A stretch of DNA of 9,658 nt from Opitutaceae bacterium (GTDB lineage: Bacteria > Verrucomicrobiota > Verrucomicrobiia > Opitutales > Opitutaceae). Of the stretch, positions 1-6,632 are shown piece by piece (the stretch's first letter is position 1; every line of letters begins with the position of its first letter). The DNA is taken from contig JAHFTI010000115.1 of the NCBI GenBank assembly GCA_023265535.1, positions 1 to 9,658 on the forward strand, written 5' to 3'. The notes under the pieces were generated by a model that ran no database searches, was not told where the DNA came from, and saw nothing but the letters and a program-made list of their open reading frames with translations. The translations under genes and the position numbers were made by a program.

Positions 1-43
1 TCAGGCAAAGGATGAGGAGCAGGCACAGAAGTCCGCGGGGCAT
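1..43 (-). CDS. Possible 5' end of a secreted protein gene, cut by the left edge
   Basis: On the minus strand an ATG at 43 opens a frame that runs off the window after 14 codons and reads MPRGLLCLLLILCL. A short basic start followed by an almost pure Leu/Ile/Cys run is what the beginning of a Sec signal peptide or lipoprotein leader looks like. GGAGG sits directly before the ATG, but only one base away, which is too close for an ideal ribosome binding site. An in-frame ATG at 88 is an alternative start. The gene would follow the hybrid kinase that ends at 262 and share its strand. Against it: the complementary plus-strand frame is also open (positions 2-127, rich in Lys, Gln and Ala), so the hydrophobic run could merely mirror the 3' end of a plus-strand gene. 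Function cannot be assigned. Confidence 0.33.
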   Translation of the reverse strand, partial: MPRGLLCLLLILCL

Positions 44-261
44 GCCTCCGACTTCAAGGTCAAGCAGGCCGCCAAGGCAAGGCTGCATCACAACGCCCAG
101 GCACCCGGAGTAACTGCGAAACCCTGATCGTCATCGGGAATTCTCCCCACCACGACCTTCGACGGACACCTCGTCCTCTGTGTAGTCCCGCTGCAGCACT
201 CCTCCGCGACCGCTCGACGGTGAGCGGCCACCCAGACTACCGCAGCGCGCGGCCGCCCTGC
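44..261. other. Intergenic spacer with a small hairpin and a weak small ORF
   Basis: No recognisable protein is encoded between the kinase stop at 262 and the possible start at 43. Two things can be seen. First, CCGCTC at 210-215 and GAGCGG at 222-227 form a 6-bp stem with a 6-base loop, 35 bases past the kinase stop. It lacks a T-tract on either strand, so it is at best a weak terminator or RNA end. Second, a 24-codon minus-strand frame at 134-60 begins MTIRVSQLLRV and has GGGGAG about 8 bases before its ATG, a better ribosome binding site than most genes here. It resembles no family I know, and such short frames arise by chance. A promoter for a gene off the left edge could also lie here. 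Confidence 0.3.
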
Positions 262-2955
262 TCACGGCTGCCTGGTTCCGGTGCCCATGCTGGCCTGGAT
301 CAGCGCGATCAGCGCCTCGGCCGGGTACGGCTTGGAAATACAGCGAAAATCGGGGATCGGCTCGGCGCTGTCCTCCGCCTGCCCCGGGTATCCCGAGCAG
401 AGGATGATCGGCAGCTGCGGACGCAGGGAGCGGATCCGGCGCGCCGCCTCGAGGCCGCCCATGTGGGGCATGACGCTGTCGAGGATGGCGACATCGATCC
501 TCCTGTCCGCATGCGAGGCAATCGCAAAGGCCTCGACGCCATTGCCGCTTTCGATGACTTCATAGCCATAGCGCGACAGGAGCTTGCTCGTTGTCTGACG
601 GAGTTCCTTGTCGTCCTCGGCGAACAGCACGATGCCCTGGGCGACGCCGGCTCGGGGCGGCTGCAGGTGCGGGATCTCCGCCGCGGGCGCCGTGGTGCCG
701 CCGCGTATCAGCGGCAGGTATATGCGGAAGGTGGTCCCCTGCCCCGGCTCGCTGTAGACGTTGATGAAGCCCTGATGCTGGACGACGATGCCCTGCACCA
801 CGGCAAGCCCCAGGCCTGTGCCCTTGCCCACGCCCTTGGTGGTGAAGAAGGGGTCGAAGATCCGGCTCAGGGTTTCCTTGGACATGCCAAGCCCGGTGTC
901 GCTGATCGTGATCTGGATGAATGTGCCCTCGTGCACCTGCGCCAGGCGCTCCTGATCCTGCCGGGTGAAGGTCGTCTCACTGAGCTCGATCCTGATGCGT
1001 CCGCCCTCGCTCATGGCATCGCGTGCGTTCACGCACAGGTTGAGCAGCACCTGCTCGATCTGGTGCCGGTCCACCATGGTCGAGAATCGACCGCGCTCCG
1101 CGTGGAAGGAGAGTTCGATGTTCTCGCTGATGATGCGGCGCAGCATGCGCAGGAAATTCTCGATAAGCTCGGCGATGTCCTGCTGCTGGATGTGAAGCTT
1201 CTGCTTGCGACCAAAGGCCAGCAACTGTCCGGTGAGCCCCGAGGCCTTGTCCACCGCTTCCTTGATCTGGCGCGCACAGTAGGTCTTCTCGTCCGCGGCC
1301 GTCTCCGGATCGTCCAACAGCTGCAGGTTTCCCTGGATGATCTGGAGAAGGTTGTTGAAATCATGGGCCACTCCACTCGCCAGCAGGCCCACGGATTCCG
1401 TCTTCTGGGACTGCCGCAGCTGCTCCTCCAGGCGGTGCGTATCCGTGACATCGCGAAGGATGGCCACGACCCCCTGGATGCCCGCCCCCTCGCGACGCAG
1501 GGGGGCGGCGGAGACCGCCACCAGGCGACTGGTGCGGTTGAGATGGTTCAGGCGCAGGGGCTGGGCGCTCTGGCGCGGCTGCGCAGTCGCGAGGGCCAGG
1601 CTGATGGGATTCGGAGGCGTGGTTTCGCCCTCGGCCGGAAGCAGCTCGAAGACCGCATGGTGCGGTTGCCCAAGCACCTCGCTGCAACGCCGCCCGGTGA
1701 GCTGCTCCGCCACGGGATTCATCAGTACAATCGCCCCCTTCGCATCGGTCGCCACCATGGCGTCCCCGATGGAGGCCAGGGTGACGCGCAGGTTCTCCTC
1801 ACTCTCACGCAGGCCCTCCTCGGCACGGATGCGTCGGCGACGTGCAATCAGCAGCACGGAGATGGTCAGGGCCTGCGCGACGATCACCAGCAGCACCACG
1901 GTGAGCTGAGGCCAATAGCGCTCAATCAGGGAGATCTGGAGGTTCTCGATGAGGACGCCCGGGGGCAGCAGGGAATGGGAAATGCCGAAACGCCGCAGTT
2001 CGCGGTCGTCCACGCTGAGGCGCCAGCCACGTGTCGTGCGAATCGGAAGGCTTTCAGGCGCCTCGCCTGCCAGCACCTTGGCAGCGAGTTCTCCCACCTC
2101 GGCGCCATGGAGACGTCCGTCGAGCAGGTTCCCCCCTACCAGGCCCCTGCCCATGTAAAAGCTCCAGGGGCCATAGAGTGGGGCGGGAGACAGCAGCCGG
2201 GCGTGGGCGATGGCCTCCTCATAGGAACGGGTGCGTCCCTTGGCATCCAGGTTCCAGGAGAGCAGGAGCACAATGTCGCTCGTCTCGGAGAGATTGGAGA
2301 GCACAGCCTCGGTATCCTCGAAGCTGCCCTCGCCGACATACAGGACCGGAAGGCGTCTAAGCTCGGGCAACACACGCTCCAACGCCGCACGGTTCGCCTT
2401 GCCCGTCTCGGTGAAATCATTGACCACCACCAGCCGCTTGGCCGCAGGATGCAGGGCTTGGGCGAGTTCCAGGGTTCCCTTGAGGTCGATGGCCTCCACC
2501 ACGCCCGTCGTACCCAGTGCCTGTGCTCCGTTCCAAAAATTGACACCACCGAAAATGAGGGGCAAGCCGGGGAAAAGCTCCTGACGGCGTTCCAGGCAAA
2601 AGCGGTAGGCGTAATCGTCGATGGCGATGACCACGCGCGCACGGCTCATGGCGGCCTTGCTGCGCAGGGTGGAGGCCATCGCCTCCTCGCGGCCGGGCGC
2701 CGGATAACGTTTCACGTCAAGCTGGGTCATGACCAACTCGGCCTTGCCCTCCAGCACATCGAGAAGTCCCCGGCTAACGGAGTCCACCCAGGGCATCCCT
2801 GCATGATAGGAATGCACCAGCAGGATGGCCGGTTTGTCCTCATAGCCCGCCCTCAGTGGGCCCACAAGGGCACCCACCCAAAGGACGAACCAGATGAAGA
2901 GCCGCCTGAGGGGCATTCTCCGAGAGTGCATGACTGCCGCGTGCCTACAACTCAT
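262..2955 (-). CDS. Hybrid histidine kinase with ABC-substrate-binding-like periplasmic sensor, PAS and receiver
   Basis: A membrane sensor kinase that should autophosphorylate on His and pass the phosphate to its own receiver. Order in the 897-residue frame: a signal peptide or anchor at about 14-37 (basic MPLRRL then a hydrophobic run); a periplasmic domain at about 40-340 like the ABC-type substrate-binding-protein family (LLVHSYHAGMPWVDS near the start); a membrane helix at about 349-371 followed by RRRR; PAS at about 388-505; HisKA with His531 in AHDFNN; an ATPase with Asn643, DTGLG at 686-690 and GTGLGLA; and a receiver with Asp781/782, phospho-acceptor Asp826, Ser854 and Lys875. All key residues are present. 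There is no DNA-binding or HPt domain, so the output partner is elsewhere. The start is uncertain: ATGs at 2955, 2931 and 2916 are in frame, none with a good ribosome binding site, and 2916 gives the most typical signal peptide. The ligand is unknown. Confidence 0.93.
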   Translation of the reverse strand: MSCRHAAVMHSRRMPLRRLFIWFVLWVGALVGPLRAGYEDKPAILLVHSYHAGMPWVDSVSRGLLDVLEGKAELVMTQLDVKRYPAPGREEAMASTLRSKAAMSRARVVIAIDDYAYRFCLERRQELFPGLPLIFGGVNFWNGAQALGTTGVVEAIDLKGTLELAQALHPAAKRLVVVNDFTETGKANRAALERVLPELRRLPVLYVGEGSFEDTEAVLSNLSETSDIVLLLSWNLDAKGRTRSYEEAIAHARLLSPAPLYGPWSFYMGRGLVGGNLLDGRLHGAEVGELAAKVLAGEAPESLPIRTTRGWRLSVDDRELRRFGISHSLLPPGVLIENLQISLIERYWPQLTVVLLVIVAQALTISVLLIARRRRIRAEEGLRESEENLRVTLASIGDAMVATDAKGAIVLMNPVAEQLTGRRCSEVLGQPHHAVFELLPAEGETTPPNPISLALATAQPRQSAQPLRLNHLNRTSRLVAVSAAPLRREGAGIQGVVAILRDVTDTHRLEEQLRQSQKTESVGLLASGVAHDFNNLLQIIQGNLQLLDDPETAADEKTYCARQIKEAVDKASGLTGQLLAFGRKQKLHIQQQDIAELIENFLRMLRRIISENIELSFHAERGRFSTMVDRHQIEQVLLNLCVNARDAMSEGGRIRIELSETTFTRQDQERLAQVHEGTFIQITISDTGLGMSKETLSRIFDPFFTTKGVGKGTGLGLAVVQGIVVQHQGFINVYSEPGQGTTFRIYLPLIRGGTTAPAAEIPHLQPPRAGVAQGIVLFAEDDKELRQTTSKLLSRYGYEVIESGNGVEAFAIASHADRRIDVAILDSVMPHMGGLEAARRIRSLRPQLPIILCSGYPGQAEDSAEPIPDFRCISKPYPAEALIALIQASMGTGTRQP

Positions 2956-2966
2956 CTCAAGGCCAA

Positions 2967-2980
2967 TAGGGAATTACCTA
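2967..2980. promoter_or_regulatory. Candidate operator: 14-bp near-palindrome TAGGGAATTACCTA
   Basis: The only gap between the esterase stop and the kinase frame is 45 bp, and it carries TAGG-GAATTA-CCTA. Twelve of 14 positions are symmetric around AATT; only the G/A pair next to the core breaks the dyad. It overlaps a perfect CCTAGG at 2977-2982, and a third TAGG follows at 2988-2991. The stretch is visibly richer in A and T than its surroundings. This is the size and form of a site for a dimeric regulator. Its position directly before the kinase suggests control of the kinase gene. Which protein binds is unknown. No -35/-10 pair is convincing. Confidence 0.4.
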
Positions 2981-3000
2981 GGGGGCATAGGAAAAACTCC

Positions 3001-4572
3001 CTAGTGCCCGCCGAGGGAGTCCAGCACTCGTCGGCGCTCCAAATCGGGAGCCGCACGCGCCTCACACCTATCGGCCAGCACCATCTCGACCGGGGAGTCG
3101 GGCTTCAGGGCGGGCCATTCGACGGCCCCGGCGTGATTTGGATTTCCAGTCTGAACAAAACGCAGCACATAGGCTTGGATCCGCTCGGAGGCCGCATGGT
3201 CGGACGGCGTCCAAGCCCACAGGTTCACCAGCGGCAGGTTGCCCAGGAAGTACGGAATGTCAGCGGCGTGCGGGGCCCCGAGGCGCGGGGCGGAGGGCTT
3301 GGCGTCAGGTCCCCATTCGGAGAGAACCTGGGGCGGGAGCAGTTGGCTGTAAAGGAACCGGTACACCGGCTTGCCGGAGCTCCGGGAATGCTGGTCGGTC
3401 CATTTCCAGCTGCTCTGTGCGATGAAAAGATCGCTCGAAAGGTCGGTGGCGGACTGCAGGACTTCCGACGGCGTTGCGTGCGGATACACGCGCGCAACGG
3501 CGGGGGCCTGCGCACCCAACAGGCGGTCCAGGGCCGCGAGGAAGACCTCCGGTGTCGGCTCCTTGCCTGCCAGAACCATGCCCGGGTCCATCTCGGCCGA
3601 GGTCCAGCCGGCCAGCAGCGGGATGCGGGCCTGACGGCCCTCCCTGTAGGTCAACGCAGGATCCTCAATGAGAAACAGGCCGTCGATGACGATCCTGCCG
3701 TGGTTGGCGTTGACCCTGAGGGCGGCTGCCAGCAACTCCTCGGAGGGAAGGGCGCGCAATTCGGCGAGGCTGGGCTTTGCGATGGCCTTGGCGAATTCGA
3801 CGCCCGCCGCCTCGGCCTGCGCCAGGGAGACGGCGCTCATGGCCCCGAGCACGGAGCCACTCTCGCCAATGGCTCCCGCCATAAGATCACGTGAGAGGGG
3901 CGAGGCCATGAGGGCGGAGACCGAGATGGACCCTGCCGACTCGCCACCGATGGTGATGCGTGCGGGGTCGCCGCCAAAGGCCGCGATGTTCTCGCGCACC
4001 CACCGCAGGGCGGCCACCTGGTCCAGCAGTCCATAGTTTCCGGAGGCCCTCGCAGGCGTTTCGGCACTGAGTTCGGGGTGCGAGAGGAAGCCGAAGATGC
4101 CAAGGCGGTAATTCACCGTTACAGTGACGAGGCCGCGGCGAGCCAGGGCTGCGCCATCGTAGCGCCCCTCGGAACCGTCGCCGACGACGAGACCGCCACC
4201 GTGGAAGTACACCAGGACAGGGAGCTTTTGCCGAGGGGATGACGCGGGCGCCCAGACGTTCAGGTAAAGGCAGTCCTCGGAAGCCTTGGGCGAGCGGAAA
4301 ACGATGTCTTTCCACAGGGTGGGCTGAGGGGGTCGTGCGCCAAATTGGGTCGCGTCGCGAAACCCCTGCCAGGCGGCCGCCGGCTGAGGGGGCTTCCAAC
4401 GCAGCGCCCCCACCGGCGGGGCGGCATACGGAATGCCAAGGTAGGCTACGATGCCTCCGTCCAGGGGTGCGCCCCTCAGCATTCCTTCGCGTACCCTTAC
4501 GCCGTCCGTGGAAGCGGCACTCAGGAGTGAAAACGGGAGCAGGACGAGGAAAAGCAGGCAGAAGCGGCACAT
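3001..4572 (-). CDS. Secreted type-B carboxylesterase (alpha/beta hydrolase)
   Basis: A carboxylesterase/lipase of the type-B (esterase/cholinesterase) family, which hydrolyses carboxylic esters. It is 523 residues from the chosen start, a normal family length. Numbered from that start: signal peptide at 1 to about 20 (MCRFCLLFLVLLPFSLLSA), so export is likely; the family signature EDCLYLNVW at 99-107; the oxyanion-hole HGGG at 124-127; nucleophile Ser212 in GGESAGS; probable acid Glu327 in TSAEMDPG; and His435 in GAPHAADIPYFLGN. The triad looks intact, so the enzyme should be active; the substrate cannot be read from sequence. The frame extends upstream to a GTG at 4632, but that adds 20 residues before the signal peptide, so the ATG at 4572 is preferred even though no clear Shine-Dalgarno precedes it. 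It stops 45 bp before the hybrid kinase and may be co-transcribed with it. Confidence 0.93.
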   Translation of the reverse strand: MCRFCLLFLVLLPFSLLSAASTDGVRVREGMLRGAPLDGGIVAYLGIPYAAPPVGALRWKPPQPAAAWQGFRDATQFGARPPQPTLWKDIVFRSPKASEDCLYLNVWAPASSPRQKLPVLVYFHGGGLVVGDGSEGRYDGAALARRGLVTVTVNYRLGIFGFLSHPELSAETPARASGNYGLLDQVAALRWVRENIAAFGGDPARITIGGESAGSISVSALMASPLSRDLMAGAIGESGSVLGAMSAVSLAQAEAAGVEFAKAIAKPSLAELRALPSEELLAAALRVNANHGRIVIDGLFLIEDPALTYREGRQARIPLLAGWTSAEMDPGMVLAGKEPTPEVFLAALDRLLGAQAPAVARVYPHATPSEVLQSATDLSSDLFIAQSSWKWTDQHSRSSGKPVYRFLYSQLLPPQVLSEWGPDAKPSAPRLGAPHAADIPYFLGNLPLVNLWAWTPSDHAASERIQAYVLRFVQTGNPNHAGAVEWPALKPDSPVEMVLADRCEARAAPDLERRRVLDSLGGH

Positions 4573-4740
4573 AGGAATTTCAACGGGAGTGGAGCGTGTG
4601 GGACACCCCTGCTTATGGCGCAAACGCGGCACAAGGCCAGCCCGGGCTTGGGCCGGGCCGGGAATTCCAGCGGAGTGCCCGAAGCGAGGGGCTCCGTCCG
4701 GGCGGTGCCAGGGCCCCGGTACGCGGGTGGGAACTGGGAC
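4573..4740. other. GC-rich spacer between rhomboid gene and esterase
   Basis: These 168 bp separate the rhomboid stop from the esterase start and should hold the end of the three-gene operon and the esterase promoter, if it has its own. Several self-complementary blocks are visible: AGCCCGGGCT at 4639-4648, and an imperfect GC-rich dyad around 4709-4720. Neither is followed by a run of T on the minus strand, so no intrinsic terminator can be called. No -35/-10 pair or sigma-54 GG/GC element is convincing. Read-through from the upstream operon is therefore possible. Confidence 0.35.
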
Positions 4741-5613
4741 TCAGGCCTTGCCCACCGGGACGGGTCGCACCAGAAATCCACCCGTGAGACCGGCCAGGAA
4801 CCCGCAGAGATGCGCGGCGAGGTCCGTCTGGAACCCACCCGAACCGAAGAGGCCCAGGAGACCCACGCCGGAGGCCAGCGGAATGACCATTCGCCTCCAG
4901 GCGGGGCGGCCGCCCGGACGCCGGGACTCGCGCAGGGCGGCGCCGGTGAGCAGGCCAAGCGCCGCGAAGACCGCCGTCGAGGCGCCCAGGGACCTGTATT
5001 CAGTTCCCCAATACAGCATGCTTGTGGCCACGTTCGCTGCCAGCGAGCTGCACAGCAGGAGCAGCCAGGCGCGCGCGCGGCTGAAGGCGGTCGCAAGCGA
5101 GGCGAAGATGAAGAGCCCGCTGATGCCATTTGCCGCCAGGTGCGCCAGGTCGGCATGCAGGAACAGGGCCGTGAGGGGACGCCAGAGCTCGCGCCTCTCC
5201 CAGAGGCCTCGTCCGTCCATGCAGCCCAGGTCCGTGAGCGCCGGTCCCGCGCGCAGCTGCGCCCAATGGCAGCCGGCGAGCGTGGCCGCCAGGAGCAGCG
5301 AGGGGGCGAAGTCCATGCGGCCGTGCACGCGCGGAGGCGGGACGGGAGGCGGCGGCCAGCCATGGCTCTCCCGGTCGTAACAGGAAAGCTGATACAACGC
5401 GTGGGCCAGGGCGTCGGGCTCGACGAGCAGGCGCCACCCGCGCCCGGAGGGCACCGTCCAGCAGCTGCGGCCCATCGCCAGGATGACGAGGCTGTGCTGC
5501 AGGGCCTCGCGCTCGGAAGAGTAGACGCCCGCCTCGGCCAGGGCTGCCTCGCCGGCGAACCCGTCCGCCGGCCCCTCACCCGCGGGCTGCGAAGCCTCGC
5601 CCCGCCTGCTCAT
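4741..5613 (-). CDS. Rhomboid-family intramembrane serine protease with N-terminal soluble domain
   Basis: Rhomboids cut other membrane proteins within or beside a membrane helix using a Ser-His dyad. In this 290-residue protein the rhomboid core starts near residue 100. The second-helix signature is present as WRPLTALFLHADLAHLAANG at 144-163, with His153, His158 and Asn162 spaced as in GlpG-type enzymes. The nucleophile is Ser212 in LGASTAVF, and His268 lies in DLAAHLCGFLAG. The usual GxSG reads GAST, so the residue after the serine is Thr. Several hydrophobic segments give about six helices. Residues 25-95 form a small soluble region (SSEREALQHSLVILAMG ... RLLVEPDALAHALYQL), followed by a Pro-rich hinge; similar N-terminal extensions occur in other bacterial rhomboids. 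The start overlaps the regulator's stop by 4 bp. The substrate is unknown; the co-encoded kinase is a candidate by context only. Confidence 0.88.
   Translation of the reverse strand: MSRRGEASQPAGEGPADGFAGEAALAEAGVYSSEREALQHSLVILAMGRSCWTVPSGRGWRLLVEPDALAHALYQLSCYDRESHGWPPPPVPPPRVHGRMDFAPSLLLAATLAGCHWAQLRAGPALTDLGCMDGRGLWERRELWRPLTALFLHADLAHLAANGISGLFIFASLATAFSRARAWLLLLCSSLAANVATSMLYWGTEYRSLGASTAVFAALGLLTGAALRESRRPGGRPAWRRMVIPLASGVGLLGLFGSGGFQTDLAAHLCGFLAGLTGGFLVRPVPVGKA
5610..5613 (-). promoter_or_regulatory. ATGA stop/start overlap, regulator to rhomboid
   Basis: On the minus strand the regulator ends CTG CTG AGG GCA TGA, and the ATG of the rhomboid gene shares its last four bases. Only GAGGG, one base from the ATG, resembles a ribosome binding site. 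Translation of the protease therefore probably depends on ribosomes finishing the regulator. The next Met in the rhomboid frame is residue 100, so this start is the only reasonable one. Confidence 0.8.
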
Positions 5614-6632
5614 GCCCTCAGCAGGTCGGCGGTGGCCACGATCAGCGCACTGCGGTTCTCCACGCCGAGGCGCGCCAGGATGCGCTCCATGTGCTTGTCG
5701 ATGGTCCTCGGACTGGCGCCCAGGATGATGGCGATCTCAGGGTTGCTCTTGCCCTGCGCCACCCAGTAGGCCACCTCCGCCTGGCGGGGCGTGAGGCCGA
5801 GGCTCATGAGTGCAAGCGGGCCGGGGGGCGCGTGCTCCTCCTCGAGGGCGAGCATGAGCAGGTCCTCGCGGCCTCCCTCGGTGAAGCGGCGGATGCAAAG
5901 CGCGCTTCCACCGACCTCGATGCGTGAGCCCAGGGTGGGCAGCTGCTGCGCGCGGCCGGGGATGTACTTGGCGATGAGATCGTGCGCCAGGCGCGTGGCA
6001 AAGAGGAGCTCCGAGCGCTGGTTGAGCAGGACGATCGCCCGGTCGAGCGAGGAGGCCAGCTGGTTCTCGGCGTCCAGGCGCAGGGCGATCTCCGCCTCGA
6101 GCTCCAAATTCTTGGCCTCGGTGGCGCGGCGCGAGGCGAGCAGCTCGAGCTGCACCTGCACGCGGGCGACCAGCTCCGGCACATGCACGGGTTTCGTGAC
6201 GTAGTCGACCGCACCGGTCGAGAAGGCCTTCACCTTCTGTTCGGGGGCGTCGATCGCCGTGAGGAAGATGACGGGGATCTCGCGCCAGCGGGCCTCGGAC
6301 TTGAGCCAGGTGCAGAAGCTGAGGCCATCCTCGCCTGGCATGACCACGTCCAGGAGGATCAGGTCGGGCGTGGTGCGCCCCAGGACCGTGCGAGCCGCGC
6401 CCGCACTCTCGGCGAGCAGGATGCGAAGCCCCTTGCCGCGAAGGGTCTCACAGACCACGCCGAGCCCCGCGGGGGTGTCGTCCACCACCAGCACGGTCGG
6501 CACACGGGGCGCCGGGGCGGCGGGCAGGGGGGCGAGGGGCGCCGGGGAAGGTGCAGCCGAGGGCAGCGGCTGGGCGGCCGCAGGGGAGGGGGAGGCTGCT
6601 GTGCTGCTGTGCCTGGACGTGTCGTGGTTCAT
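5610..6632 (-). CDS. Response regulator: receiver, coiled-coil linker, LuxR/NarL-type HTH
   Basis: A DNA-binding regulator, probably the partner of the kinase encoded just before it. Of 340 residues, about 10-44 are Pro/Ala/Ser-rich and probably disordered. The receiver spans about 45-160 with Asp51/Asp52, phospho-acceptor Asp95 in LILLDVVMPG, Thr125 and Lys147 in VTKPV, all intact. About 160-205 is a charged heptad-like helix (coiled coil). About 206-270 is a small region I cannot name. About 276-338 is a LuxR helix-turn-helix (LTPRQAEVAYWVAQGKSNPE, then SPRTIDKHMERILARLGV). NarL-type regulators are usually near 210-220 residues, so this one has an unusually long middle. The ATG overlaps the kinase stop by 4 bp with no Shine-Dalgarno. 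A GTG at 6503 (residue 44) would give a conventional N-terminus but would lose the overlap. Its targets are unknown. Confidence 0.94.
   Translation of the reverse strand: MNHDTSRHSSTAASPSPAAAQPLPSAAPSPAPLAPLPAAPAPRVPTVLVVDDTPAGLGVVCETLRGKGLRILLAESAGAARTVLGRTTPDLILLDVVMPGEDGLSFCTWLKSEARWREIPVIFLTAIDAPEQKVKAFSTGAVDYVTKPVHVPELVARVQVQLELLASRRATEAKNLELEAEIALRLDAENQLASSLDRAIVLLNQRSELLFATRLAHDLIAKYIPGRAQQLPTLGSRIEVGGSALCIRRFTEGGREDLLMLALEEEHAPPGPLALMSLGLTPRQAEVAYWVAQGKSNPEIAIILGASPRTIDKHMERILARLGVENRSALIVATADLLRA
6629..6632 (-). promoter_or_regulatory. ATGA stop/start overlap, kinase to regulator
   Basis: The kinase ends GCC ACG CCC CCA GCA TGA, and the regulator's ATG uses the same ATGA. The 25 bases before the ATG have no purine-rich ribosome binding site. 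Expression of the regulator therefore probably relies on termination-reinitiation after the kinase, which would tie the two proteins to a fixed ratio. Confidence 0.8.

Noticed and set aside
210..227. Intrinsic terminator after the ligand-binding kinase
   Set aside because: The stem is only 6 bp and no T-tract follows on either strand.
220..3894. 1224-codon plus-strand open frame antisense to the ligand-binding kinase and the esterase
   Set aside because: It spans two genes with intact catalytic motifs on the other strand. Its product is a Gly/Arg/His/Gln-rich mix with no domain order, and long antisense frames are expected at high third-position GC.
4573..4632. Longer esterase start at the GTG at 4632
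   Set aside because: It would put 20 polar residues ahead of a well-formed signal peptide that begins at the ATG at 4572.
4639..4648. Terminator at AGCCCGGGCT in the rhomboid-esterase spacer
   Set aside because: It is a perfect palindrome without a loop and has no T-run after it; such blocks occur by chance in this GC-rich DNA.
4615..5769. 384-codon plus-strand open frame over the rhomboid gene
   Set aside because: It is antisense to a gene with the full rhomboid signature; low-complexity Arg/Ala/Gly composition and no recognisable motif.
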